A stretch of DNA of 64,000 nucleotides, from assembly GCA_009731375.1 (NCBI GenBank), contig BJOX01000034.1, positions 841,176-905,175 on the forward strand, written 5' to 3'. Each line of letters begins with the position of its first letter. Position 1 is the first letter of the stretch. Below, piece by piece: positions 26,301 through 42,718 of this stretch. The DNA comes from Paulinella micropora. Taxonomy: Eukaryota; Cercozoa; Imbricatea; Euglyphida. The notes under the pieces were generated by a model. That model made no database searches and was not told the DNA's origin. It saw only the letters and a list, made by a program, of their open reading frames with translations. Both the position numbers and the translations under genes were made by a program.

Positions 26301-29300
26301 GTCGGGGACGACCCATGGCCGGAGGAAGTCACGAGAGTGATAGCGGAGCTCAAGGATGAGATCGCTAAAGACCCAAGGCAGGGAGGTCGAGTTCTTATGT
26401 TACCTGACTGGAAGGAACAGTTCGTGCTCGACACTGACGCGTCTTCGTACGCGGTAGGAGCGGTGCTTCAACAGATGGACAAGTCCATTGGGCAGTTGCG
26501 GCCCGTTATGTTCATCAGCCGGCAGCTGATACCGGCGGAAAAGGAATACTGCACAAGGCAGCGGGAAGCACTCGCTATAGTGTGGGCTTTCCAGAGGTTG
26601 CGGGAATACCTGTGGGGTACTCCTAACATTTTGGTTAGAACGGACCATCATAACCTGCTATGGCTCATGTCTGGAGATCATACAGGTAGGTTGGCCAGGT
26701 GGCAGTTGGAATTGGCGGAGTATGACTTCACCATTCATTACATCAAGGGCAAAAGGAATGTTGTCCCTGATTTTTGTTCTCGGTATGAGGACAAGAGTGG
26801 ACAGAAGGATAAGGCCGTTGATGATTTACAGCGACGTAATACGGTCAAGGAGGTGCGAATGGCACAGTTTGAATTTCGAACGCCGGGGGCGGTGTTCGCA
26901 ATCATGGGTCATGATGTGGATCTACACGATTGGGAGGAACAGGGAGCGGAAGACACCAAGTTGCCATCGGGGCTTTGGTATCATCCGTTCACGCATAATA
27001 ACAATCAACGTGACACGCGCAGCGAGGAAGTGTCTGCGTTGGAAGCAGTCGAGGTAGCGGCACGAGACAAATGTGCATGCTGTTACTCGCCGATCGCGAG
27101 AGAGGCGTGTGAGGATATCCTATGGGCGGAAGCAAGGACCGCGGATAGGAAAGAGGGGGAGGATGTTATGGAAGGAAGGCAGGGTGCCTTTAACGCGGTC
27201 TTGTTACCGAAGGGCCCGATGTGCCTTAACTTGGAGGATGAAGAAAAAGTTAAGGAGGAACATCTTTTTCAGTTACCGGAGGCACATCCGGAAAAGATTC
27301 GATTCCAGTTGGAAACTGACACGGCAGTCAGACTGGCGTCGGTGGAAACTTTTCGGATTTTCACAAAGGAAAGTACGGAGTATAAGGAGTTGAGAGAACA
27401 TCTGCTCAATCCACAGGCAAGGCCCGAGGACATTGACATAAGGAAACTCAAGCGGTGCTTGGTACTAAAGGATGGACTCCTTTGGTATATGGGAAAAGAT
27501 GGCGTATATACCAATGAGGAGGATCGATGGTTGTTATGGGTTCCGCAGGAACTCAGAACGTCTTTGTTAATTGCGGCGCATCATTGTCCTATGCAGAGCC
27601 ACCCGGGGGTGGAAAGGATGACGTGGTCGTTAAGGAGACGTTTTTGGTGGAATAACCTGGGAGAACGGGTTAAGGAGTTTGTGAAGGGTTGTCCTCATTG
27701 TCAGATGGCTAAGTTGCCATATAGGCCGAAGATGGGGCTTAAGGGTGAATATGATATCACTCTGGATATTTTCGATACCTTGCATATCGATCATGTGGGT
27801 CCTTTTCCAGAGGCGGGAACGGAAAAATTCAAATATCTCTTAACGGTTATTGATCGAACTTCCAATTATGTCATTACTGTCCCTGTTACGGATGTGACAG
27901 CGGAAGTGACAGCGGCGGCGCTGATTGATCAGGTATTCGGCCGTATTGGGATACCGAGAAGGATTATTTCGGATAGAGGAACGAGTTTCGCGAATGAGGT
28001 TTCGCAAAGGATTGCCAAGTTCTTTGGGTTCGATTGGCAGTATGTGACTGCTTTTAACCCAATGGCGAATGGTAAGATTGAACGCGTTCACAGGACGTTG
28101 AAGGCAGCGTTGAAGACTTATTGTAAGAACAGCCAGCTTAACTGGGTATATGTGGTACCTATGTTCACGTTTGCTGTCAACAATTTAGCTTCGGCGTCGT
28201 TAGGCGGACACGCGCGGGGTGTCAGTCCGCATCAGGTGGTCTATGGACGGGCGTTAAACACGCCGACGGAACTGTTGTTTCCGCCTGATAAGTGGGAACC
28301 GTGTGAACTGTTAGGAGTTCGCTTACGAGCGATCGCGGAAGCACGGAGTGCGATTGAGAAGTGTCGGGAGACGCTGAGAGAGGTTCAGCGGGAACAGGAA
28401 ATGGGCAAGTACTCTCATGTGGAGTACAAGGAAGGTGATACAGTGTTGCTGTATGTACCGACGGTACCGAAAGGGGTATCGATTAAGTTTTACAATAAGT
28501 GGCATGGGCCATTTAAGATAGTACGTCAGACGGGTGCGTACAATTACAAGATTGCACCTACGGGGGCACGTGGAAGGGAACAGATTGTTCATGTTCGTCG
28601 GTTGGCGAAGTTCAGTCCTTATTTGCTGGAGGACGAGAATGAGGAACAAGCGCTGAGGCGTATTGCACCAGCGTTTAGACAGCCGCCAGCATTGCTTACG
28701 CGCAAGGAGCGTGAGGAGGCGTTGCGAAAGCAACAGAAGGAAGAAAAGGCTGAGGCCAGGAATGCTGGACAACAGGATCGTTCGGCTTCGGACGTCAAGG
28801 TAGACGTCAAAGATGGGAGGGAAATTCCGAAGTCATCGGAAATGTCGGATCGGAAAGGCACGGTATGGAAGAAACCGTGGATAGCCGGTAAGGAAGTGGC
28901 TAAGATCGACTGGCAGGTTGATAAGTTCTATCTATGTCGACCGCACGAGGATACGGTCATGGATAAGGACTTTGATTATTTCTTTTTAATGCAGGTTACG
29001 TATGTACAGCCTAGAACGCGGGTACGGGCTGCGTTGGGACTTGCTCCGACAATGCACTTTTGGAGGAGCAAGAGTGTTATTGATATGACGCGGGAAAGAA
29101 TCTTTGCGCCAGTATTTCGAGACGGCAAAGATTTGGAGCAGTGGGATGCGTCCATCGAGAAGGACGATGAGGATTTTACACCATGGACGGTGCAAATGAT
29201 GCCAAGGGTGGTGTTGGATATGCCGTTCGAGTTAACAGAGGAAAGGAGGATTCCGCTTCGTATTTGGGACGAAGTCCAAAGTGCGGGCATATCATTTTTG

Positions 29301-29423
29301 TTGATAGGTGCACCAAGATGTGAGAAAGAAGTGGCGGCGAAGAAGAGAAGGGCTAAAGAGACGCAGTCGGAAGCAGTAGAGCACAGGGGTCGAGGACGAC
29401 CTCGGAAACAAGTCAAAACGTGA
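20391..29423 (+). CDS. Gag-Pol polyprotein of the Ty3/gypsy element
   Basis: One frame of 3010 codons from the first ATG (20391); the frame is open 26 codons upstream but only from a GTG. Approximate order: Gag (1-1100) with a C-x14-C-x3-C-x3-H finger near residue 655 and an Arg-Ser/RGG-rich region at about 815-910; a Q/G/P-rich stretch; protease near 1180 (DTMAS where DTGAS is usual, later LLLGLRNL); reverse transcriptase with LDLKSGFWQI and YIDDIIIYS (about 1860); RNase H beginning LDTDASS (about 2014); integrase with an HHCC finger (AHHCPMQSH...CPHC), then D, D and E in HIDHVG, SDRGTSF and KIERVHR; a GPY/F-like module (KWHGPFKIV); and a lysine/arginine tail ending in an AT-hook-like GRGRPRK. 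No stop or frameshift separates Gag from Pol, so cleavage by the element's protease is expected. Confidence 0.95.
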   Translation: MLPRENRRRMLTASSPYSTPAYTRGGGSLVPSSLGTRFMGAGALTASSSSTTGGTPPSLHFISARLEDDLKTMWQFRLTGDSWADQLPSTKALQTVRQCINAISPGSTRNVWDTLVIGRTTVANVMVAAEMVVQIAEAVGMGTHYWTPERLDASRLMASTEGMVDLNIARLGQVQAEAWGTTAMAGDLSRDFVKRHGQPVYDLVGCWPSWDVLDQGHPRWTEVQKFAQFHSQVWARVSPTVHAMGNFIFRPKSGVGAKVLSIDDVFTPIFDAMDGFWDKAVSGTKPTWATAGSSENLVTLERLLVVDAIVYMAKAFYHFAVAWDGQAERRKLAVSSWNRKMEKNDEERRRTIERHQKDVDRLLGDQKAFALDNQKVAIPRHISELRMWLTEVRRVCRSANIYTPEDVAIVADRFFRCQSSVDNEWLMQSEVWAAFWGKLQSTRFDAMCVDSIGLMLAEKMGYHVFASKSQEVSQLQAEVKWMVNKKPVLHYMFQRIMDMVIMLTPAEAFKLTAVALFDLNNQVFIKMAKEIQTDTEVWEYLLKGTGQSTPEASPEIWNVDEDVLGKVMRRVQKTIIDEWKWSGPRSGTPTQGNQNQGGGDGAGPFEPGDEVYWGQGYSRRGPQFYGQRPQGGPGQGRQRFQRSYYNPRVHRPLCMKKAGALWLKSGAMCKSNCQNFHPEGWDDSVQKEVLRKVRYDYPVGPFHGLLNTNKYSQELKNLQDRDRKAYDQKGWTDPGEAPYLKGEWEKFRVWNPLTSDGGDAPASMGRDIPGRHGNESVDPSWNLRGSSDASSARSAASSSSSSSSSSSDRSDRGHLDNRRSRSRSRDRRSDREVTHVSGGRHYDERDEARDRRGYDRGGHVRGGYDRGRRDSRNRDRSPERSRDRSPPRRRGGRSDSRERPNSNRSPQWGGNQGSSLFPNANVYGGGAGTFPSSHMQQAGAGAYYAGPAPGQQLPVGYGQPMQQQFYQGQPQQQVVAYGGQSYIPPAPILPAPGMPMGGGQGTVGGQMPPQQQVQGMAFGITLVDMLVNVQGKALMQVRGQGSQEAIPAPDSEVGRENKSGELPVGHGGDMVTHDLRFDDRTRVVTRGVQEATDAVALEGQDGQNEQVEDLDSHRDTLCPVMNKGTDLNVELASEALDSKYFGGYEALSADGCGPGKAELPLLFTKIFIEDVQQECIVGNDTMASLNVLGKEFIELWSREPWFRHGFRPCRLRIKGVGGMTGVSGSVMLTFLLKDGKSFSHRFWVVPAFAGGLLLGLRNLRRMHARIYTDLNVVQYGGSEVAPRYEVVPYEPLRREGQCAVAHDLDVSVSPVMRADWGWTKVVSEGTEPSVTPHIQEPVTASFFHVCTVESGDSGEASVVADNSDDKIQETEYVMTTTFGWAYRDPRDVRVVNVDCRDSAKDEAVVAAIDARLEHLYAAKAELLRGTIAGMEDAGDQHVYIDVHSTTTSHVVWNVTQHKLPVKQPKPIVEAFLKSHWDDNLFFPKGVKAIKEVLKNRLSVDDFTIVIPVGTRTEMWWQDIEDHLIDDPVPIPQRGHKLVLALRLGTKEKALAYGAKLMQREMADVRKQAFSWISGIYHRTHAMQYAIIIDHVAQLAQWRGKEETRYHGTMVREDERPIPMEDVAQLSRKASHKEIEEARIAAEKAIAEKYSTWEGTMKERDALKGILENNMEVFGPLEAGSVRGYEANFGRKLGEDVVGHRRPSRMSYHEDRMAREITQELLEKDIIEARLSEVSSPVRMAPKPDGSLRMCINYYRINKILKQIETPVPDLRKGINRLKHAKVYTTLDLKSGFWQIPLNESCRYLTAFMVGMTTYVWKVLPMGLKCSPGLFQHAMTKMLGKEYDDEATVVRLGSTEDYAFCYIDDIIIYSESMEKHVEHVQDVLRRISAFGLRLNAQKCDFAQRKIQYLGYEISEGRCAIAYEKRNYVASMPMPKTRTDLHSFISLAQYYGEFILGFAERVAVVRKFLKQGVGDDPWPEEVTRVIAELKDEIAKDPRQGGRVLMLPDWKEQFVLDTDASSYAVGAVLQQMDKSIGQLRPVMFISRQLIPAEKEYCTRQREALAIVWAFQRLREYLWGTPNILVRTDHHNLLWLMSGDHTGRLARWQLELAEYDFTIHYIKGKRNVVPDFCSRYEDKSGQKDKAVDDLQRRNTVKEVRMAQFEFRTPGAVFAIMGHDVDLHDWEEQGAEDTKLPSGLWYHPFTHNNNQRDTRSEEVSALEAVEVAARDKCACCYSPIAREACEDILWAEARTADRKEGEDVMEGRQGAFNAVLLPKGPMCLNLEDEEKVKEEHLFQLPEAHPEKIRFQLETDTAVRLASVETFRIFTKESTEYKELREHLLNPQARPEDIDIRKLKRCLVLKDGLLWYMGKDGVYTNEEDRWLLWVPQELRTSLLIAAHHCPMQSHPGVERMTWSLRRRFWWNNLGERVKEFVKGCPHCQMAKLPYRPKMGLKGEYDITLDIFDTLHIDHVGPFPEAGTEKFKYLLTVIDRTSNYVITVPVTDVTAEVTAAALIDQVFGRIGIPRRIISDRGTSFANEVSQRIAKFFGFDWQYVTAFNPMANGKIERVHRTLKAALKTYCKNSQLNWVYVVPMFTFAVNNLASASLGGHARGVSPHQVVYGRALNTPTELLFPPDKWEPCELLGVRLRAIAEARSAIEKCRETLREVQREQEMGKYSHVEYKEGDTVLLYVPTVPKGVSIKFYNKWHGPFKIVRQTGAYNYKIAPTGARGREQIVHVRRLAKFSPYLLEDENEEQALRRIAPAFRQPPALLTRKEREEALRKQQKEEKAEARNAGQQDRSASDVKVDVKDGREIPKSSEMSDRKGTVWKKPWIAGKEVAKIDWQVDKFYLCRPHEDTVMDKDFDYFFLMQVTYVQPRTRVRAALGLAPTMHFWRSKSVIDMTRERIFAPVFRDGKDLEQWDASIEKDDEDFTPWTVQMMPRVVLDMPFELTEERRIPLRIWDEVQSAGISFLLIGAPRCEKEVAAKKRRAKETQSEAVEHRGRGRPRKQVKT

Positions 29424-29722
29424 AGCTACGAAGTCTGATGTCGCTTATGGATCATTGGCTACTTTGATTTTTCTACGGAAAAGGGGGGATCAAGAGGGGG
29501 GAATTTCTTTTAATGCCTGAGGTGAAAGAGCTAGGCTCGGGGGCACGAGTTCTCATGGGAGACTCGCACTGGACGTGGACCAATTATTTTTACTTATTCG
29601 ACAGCCGGGATGCTTCATGTCATGTATCGGTCGGTCGACTCGGGGCGCCTTCGAATGAGGAGTCAGTCTTCGGCGTGGGGGTCGACCGCTTACATCGGCT
29701 TCCCCCAAGGGGGCAAAGGGAT
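29424..29722 (+). other. Retrotransposon 3' untranslated region with two polypurine tracts
   Basis: The tract AAGGGGGCAAAGGGAT (29707-29722) directly abuts the 3' LTR and is the likely plus-strand primer. A second purine-rich run (29477-29503) lies about 220 bp upstream and could act as an additional priming site. No further frame of note. Confidence 0.65.
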
Positions 29723-29852
29723 TGTCGGCCGGCCCGTACATTACATAGTGGCATCAAGTGTTGTCCGGCTTGTCGTTACTTGACTCTTATGCTTGGTCTG
29801 CCCCTCTACAGTTGAGGTACGACTAACTGTCAGAGTAGCTGTTCCGGTTACA
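29723..29852 (+). repeat. 3' LTR (130 bp)
   Basis: Direct repeat of 19894-20023, TG...CA ends, followed by the ATCC target duplication. Confidence 0.93.
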
Positions 29853-29856
29853 ATCC

Positions 29857-31311
29857 CAGCATTTCAAGTTTTGGTACCTTCCCTGTTCTCGGAAGTATTT
29901 TGAGATCAAATGACAGTAGTGTGTGTATCCATTTGCGTTCTTTAAGCAGTTAATTGCTTTGCGGTTCGTGTAGAGGTTAGTGGGGTTCTTGGCGGTGAAG
30001 CCAAGTGACCGGTCACAATATTAATATAGAGACAAGTCTGAACAGTGCAGAGACAATCTTTAATTAGTCATTGCCCTTTGAGAAAGGAAGGAACTTTGAA
30101 AATGACACGTCACTACTCAAAACTGGAACTGCACTTCAGACATTCCAGAAAATAAGATGAAATACTTAATAAAGGCAATAGTATGGAAATACTAAAATTC
30201 AGGACTGAAATTAAGTAATAGTGACAAAAAGGCAATTGATTGTATCCGTCTAACTTGGGATAAAATTATTAGTACTACTTGACTAAAACTGAATTAATAA
30301 TTCTAATTCTATGGGAATAACAAGATTTGAATGCAGGTTGGTAATTTCCTCACAGGAGGGTAGTCAAGACTTACAAGTTAGGAAAACTTCATGCCGCAAC
30401 GGAGTTCTATTTTCCTCTTACACTTCTCATTCATACCTACGACTCAGGGCAAGTATTTTCTTCTAAAAGTGTGAAAGTTGCGTAAACTTCAAAAAAGAAT
30501 GTAAAAAAAGTACTACAGAAGATTGAAAACGCACACCGTGACAGGGCCAGAGGCAATTCGTCGAATCAACTCCCGCCACCACTATCTATATATTAATTAA
30601 ATATTGTTGGTATGACTAGTGTAATGATGATAAACTGCATCGGGTCTCTGCATGAACTTAAACTGTGACGGTTCAACTTTCCTTTTTTACACTTCATCTT
30701 TTCTTTTTTTATGTCGCTTGATATTGTAATAATTACCAGGACACTCACGTGGCCGGATATAAGTAATAGCCCTAACGACACCGTTACTCTTATCATAGTA
30801 CGGCCGGTCCATGTAATTATTAATATTGATTATTAGTTCTAACACATTCCGAAGTTCGGCCACAATTAGCGATAAGTGGGAAGCGTAACTTTCAAGAGGA
30901 AAATCATCGGAAGTGGTATCAGCTTGAGCATGAGATAGAAGTTGAAAAGAGAAAAAATTGAAGTGTTCATATCCCCGGCGCATATGTAAATACATATGGG
31001 TCACTTTAAGTGCTTTTCGTAGAGCTGAAAATCATAATCATATGTAGTCATGATTTTGAAATGATTATTTTTTACGCAAACACTTTCAATGGGAAAATAC
31101 TTGCCACGTAGGGATGAGTGGGTAAGAGGAAAATGAAGTTGAAGTGGTACCAAAAAGATACAAAAGTTTAAAGGGAAAAAATGAAGCGTAACTGGTTCCA
31201 AGGTATTAAATATACAGTACTTAATAGAGAGAAGAGGCAAGGGATGCCACCGAGTAATGCGAGAGCATCTTTGAAGCGACTTTCAATGTAACGGTCTGAT
31301 TGATTTTCAAG
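29857..31311. other. AT-rich interval, no gene seen
   Basis: About 1.45 kb between the retrotransposon and the 3' end of the MYND-CS gene. Only short unsupported frames; no repeats of note. Confidence 0.5.
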
Positions 31312-31793
31312 TCAAATAGAGCGGTGCGACTGAGTAATGGCATCCATGTTCATTCCTCCTGAAAGGAACAACAACAACAACAACAACAACAATCAGTTGC
31401 GCATACATAAACACGTACATAAATAAATACACATGCATGAATGCATGCATGAATAAGTATACACAAAATATGCATCCACTGTGCATGCACGTAGAAACAT
31501 AGACATATACATACAGACCCATGAAGGTACGAGGCTCGGGAGCCTGTCCCGTGAACTCCGCCTACACCCAAATAAAAGAAACGAAAAAATGGGACGGAAG
31601 GCAAACACGTGGTAAGTTTGCGGGAAACCACCGCAATACCACCAGAGTTTCGCTGCTTTCGCCTCCCGTGTTATTTGTTGATCTGTTTACATGTTTCGGA
31701 CAGCATCAAGAAAGAAAGAGTTGAAGGAGAAGAAGGAACAAGACTAAGGAGGAACAATCGGAGTGAGAGCAGAAAGGGAGAATGGTGTGCGCC

Positions 31794-31850
<57 letters not shown>

Positions 31851-33932
31851 TCACACACACACACAAACACACACACACACAACTCACTCACTCACTCACT
31901 CACTCACTCACTCACTCACTCACACACTCTCACTCACACTCACAACATGTGGCACGTGTGTCCACATGAGTGAATTGACTATCCTTTTCCTGCTCGAATG
32001 CAGTCATGCTTCGCAAGGCTCAGCACATAGCAGCACGCAAAACATATGCAAAGCCAAGGACACGTGCACTCTTAGTCAAAGCAATACCCGCACAGAACAA
32101 GCAGACACAGACTCGTTCTACACCTTTTAAATATTCGTTTCGGTGCGAGAGAGCAACCCCAGGCCAGCGAAAATGCTGGCTTGGGGTTTCTCTCTCGCAC
32201 CGAAACCCACAATTTCCTGCTGGTGTAGCATGGACCACAGACAAGAGACAAAACACCCAAGGGATACCTGGGAGAAGTCAAATCCTGGATGCTCCTACAG
32301 AAGCATGGCATGGCAAATCTACACGGCTTCGCTCTCTTATGCTTGACAAGTAAATGGAAGCGTGCGTCTATTAATCAGAAGTAATGAAAACACAATAATT
32401 TCTGACTCTAATTTGCGTTATGTTTCTTTGAAGAGAAAGGTATCATGCCGATGCATATCAACTAAAAAATTTCGTGTATATTTCCCTCAAAGGACAAAAG
32501 GAAATGAAACATACGATAGGGTAAACAAGAACAATTCCAAAAAGAAAAATTACAAACAAAAGCGTAAGATGTCGAAGCACCTTCTGGAATCTTTCGAGCA
32601 TCAATTTTTTCCTCTCTTCTGCAGAATCTATGGGATTGAGAGCGTCGTGGCCTTTAATTGCACAGGACCACGTCTGCAGGCACACCAACCCAATCTCAAC
32701 GTTGCAGTCATACACGCACGCACGCTCTTACATACCGCCCATGCTCAACCTTGACATGGCGATGTTCGCACAAGAGCCCTCATATTGCTAAATTGACCTC
32801 GACTTATGCAAAGTTTCCCTCACATTTTGATTGATTTCTAGTCACGCATGCACACGTGCCCTCATATTGCTGACTTTAAAGTGCAGTCACACGCACACAT
32901 TCGTCCACATTCTGATCGACCTGGCAATCACGCACGCACAAATATTCTCGCATTTACATTGCAGTCATGCAAACGTGCCCTCACATGGCTAAATTGACAT
33001 CGCAGTCATGCACACACATACCGTTACATTCCTAATATCCATGCACACACACATGCCCCTCACATTCCTGATTGATACTGCAGTCACGCACGCACCCATG
33101 CCCCTCAAATTGCTAAATTGACATTGCAGTTGTGCAACACAGGTGCTCTCACATTTCTCATGGACATTACAGCCATGCGCGCGCAGACCTCGCCTATTTT
33201 CGCCTTGGATAGACTGATGTGAAGCACACCGTCTTCCAGCATCCACATGCTCGCTTCCTGGGAGAACACACACGCACACGCACACGCACAGGCACACGCA
33301 CACGCACACACACAAACACAACAGATAAGACCAAAAAGGCAGCGTATGACAAAAGCAATCGATGCGAATAATAGGCAAACAAAGCCAAGACGTCAGAAAA
33401 AGGCAGCAGCTGAGACAAAAAAGGCTATGTAGGTAGGTAGGTGGAGTAAACCTTGAGCACGTTGTGTGGCAGTGGCTCATCCAGGTAGGCTTTCGTGCCT
33501 TTGATGCCCACCTAACGAACGCACAGCACGCTACATAGATGATGACATAAATGACACACATGACACATGACATACATACCACACACAGCAACAGCAAGAC
33601 CGTAATCATCTAGGTTTCTGTGTATGTATACCTGCATGCATGCAAAGAGGTGCAGAGTTTACATAGAGATGGCCCACGTCGATTTAACGTGTGTATGTAT
33701 GTATGTATGTATGTATGTATGTATGCATGTATGCATGTATGTATGCATGTATGTATGTATGTGTGTATGTGTGTGTGTGTGTATGTATGTATGCATGTAT
33801 ATACATAAAGATGGTTCACATCGATCTTGACGAGCAGGTCTTTGGCTCCCACACCTTCGGGCGGTGTGATGAAAATGTCCACCTACCAACACGTATATAT
33901 ATATATATATAAATATATATATATATGTACAT

Positions 33933-33991
<59 letters not shown>

Positions 33992-34210
33992 TGGATGTAG
34001 TGGACACCATCTTCCAATCCAAGAACTCTATCATATCCAGTTTGTCTTATCAGCTTGATTACAGAATGAATGTATTTTAACCTACGTTCAACACTTTCCC
34101 ATCGTCTTGCTATTTTGCTGTGTCTGTAAGCAATAAAAATATTCACAAGATGTAAAATGTGACATGATGTTATCTAAGATTGCAGAGGGAGATAGAGGGT
34201 GGGTGGGAGC

Positions 34211-34302
<92 letters not shown>

Positions 34303-34387
34303 ACACACACACACACATACACAGAAAGATATGTATATATATATATACAGAGAGAGAGAGAGAGATATTTAGAGAAAAGAGAAGAGA

Positions 34388-34421
<34 letters not shown>

Positions 34422-34490
34422 GTAAAGGGACCTCTTCTAGGCTTTGTTCCCACTCGTAGATGGTTCGGCCTTGGTATGTAAACTAACAAG

Positions 34491-34548
<58 letters not shown>

Positions 34549-34875
34549 GCGAATAATAACAGTAAGGACAAGTGAAGAATTTCGGCCATCTCAAATTTTG
34601 GCAAAAAAAATAACGTATCTTGCGGTGAAAAAGACTAGGGAAGAATTCCGGCCAGCCAAAGTTTTGTGCAAAAACAACGTATTCTGCGGTGAAAAATCAC
34701 TGGCAGAAATCAAAGTTTTGTGCAAAAACAACGTATTCTGCGGTGAAAAATCACTGGCAGAAATATTTCCTGGCCGAAAATTTTCACTCGTCCTTAAGTA
34801 GATGAACTAAAAACACAATAGCAAAACAGGTTAACTAACCAAGACACAACAGCAAGGTATATGTATATGTGTATG

Positions 34876-34922
<47 letters not shown>

Positions 34923-35219
34923 GTATATGTATATGTATGCAGTCAGAAGCAAACCTTTTTCCTCTTCTCGTACTTAGGCTTGTGATGTCCTTGCATGAGC
35001 TGGTTTGATGATGATGATGAAGAGGAGGAGGAGGAGGAGGAGGAGGAGGAGGAGGAAGAAGAAGAAGAAGAAGAAGAAGAAGACGAGGAGGAGGAGGAGG
35101 AGGAGGAACGAGGAGGAGAGGAAGAAGAGGATGAGGAGGATGATGCTAAGAGAGATGTGCACAGTGTTTTGTGCTGCTTCCAGTGCTTACGCTGACAATC
35201 CTTGGAACAGTAGCGGGTT
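31312..35219 (-). CDS. MYND zinc finger - CS (NudC-like) domain protein, multi-exon, 5' end unresolved
   Basis: Exons on the minus strand, high to low: about 35219-34955, 34482-34432, 33882-33805, 33511-33452, 33257-33189, 32673-32581, 32294-32268, 31561-31519 and 31358-31312 (TGA). All joins keep phase with GT-AG borders. The first recognised exon has the second half of a MYND finger (YCSKDCQRKHWKQHKTLC) and a long serine tract encoded by a microsatellite. The following exons form a CS/p23-fold domain as in NudC: IYEWEQSLEEVDIFITPP, VKIDVNHL, VGIKGTKAYLDEPL and MWMLEDGVLHISLSK, then the C-terminal ERFQKEHPGFDFSQ and PEPRTFMGG motifs. CS domains of this kind are HSP90-linked co-chaperones and MYND fingers bind proline-rich partners, so a cytosolic co-chaperone or adaptor role is inferred. 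Upstream exons with the first MYND cysteines and the start codon were not found; the gap at 35374-35507 may hide them. Confidence 0.82.
31795..31935. repeat. (CT)n, (CA)n and (ACTC)n microsatellites in an intron
   Basis: Lies between the MYND-CS exons at 32268 and 31561. Low-complexity frames only. Confidence 0.9.
32137..32206. repeat. Long near-perfect inverted repeat (32-bp arms, 6-nt loop)
   Basis: Left arm begins GTTTCGGTGCGAGAGAG and the right arm ends CTCTCTCGCACCGAAAC; the arms pair at 30 of 32 positions around the loop GAAAAT. It lies in the intron between the exons ending at 32268 and starting at 31561. A transcript would fold into a long hairpin on either strand. It could be a foldback element or a small-RNA precursor; no flanking duplication was established. 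Confidence 0.85.
33661..33990. repeat. (ATGT)n and (GATA)n arrays flanked by a duplicated exon end
   Basis: An ATGT/GTGT array (33690-33800) is flanked on both sides by related 29-bp sequences (33661-33690 and 33802-33831) that match the end of the CS exon at 33805-33882 including its splice donor. A TA tract and (GATA)n follow at 33892-33990. Confidence 0.75.
34213..34940. repeat. GA, TA and TATG microsatellites and an approximately 52-bp tandem duplication
   Basis: (GA)n at 34216-34300 and 34395-34422, (TA)n at 34494-34545, a unit containing GTGCAAAAACAACGTATTCT repeated in tandem at about 34655-34760 with a third diverged copy just upstream, and TATATG repeats at 34857-34937. All lie in introns of the MYND-CS gene. 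Confidence 0.85.

Positions 35220-42718
<7,499 letters not shown>

Larger units (their letters stand above)
19894..29852 (+). mobile_element. Complete Ty3/gypsy LTR retrotransposon
   Basis: Terminal repeats of 130 bp at both ends start with TG and end with CA and read identically by eye. The flanks share the 4-bp duplication ATCC (19890-19893 and 29853-29856). A primer-binding-site-like TGGAGTCGCTAACA follows the 5' LTR after 2 nt, a polypurine tract abuts the 3' LTR, and a single 3010-codon frame encodes Gag, protease, RT, RNase H and integrase in Ty3/gypsy order (integrase last). Identical LTRs and an unbroken frame suggest recent insertion and possible competence. Confidence 0.96.

Noticed and set aside
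34860-34940. Possible CRISPR-like regular repeats (also considered for 56880-57545)
   Set aside because: The first is a simple TATATG microsatellite and the second a tandem satellite without unique spacers; the host is eukaryotic.
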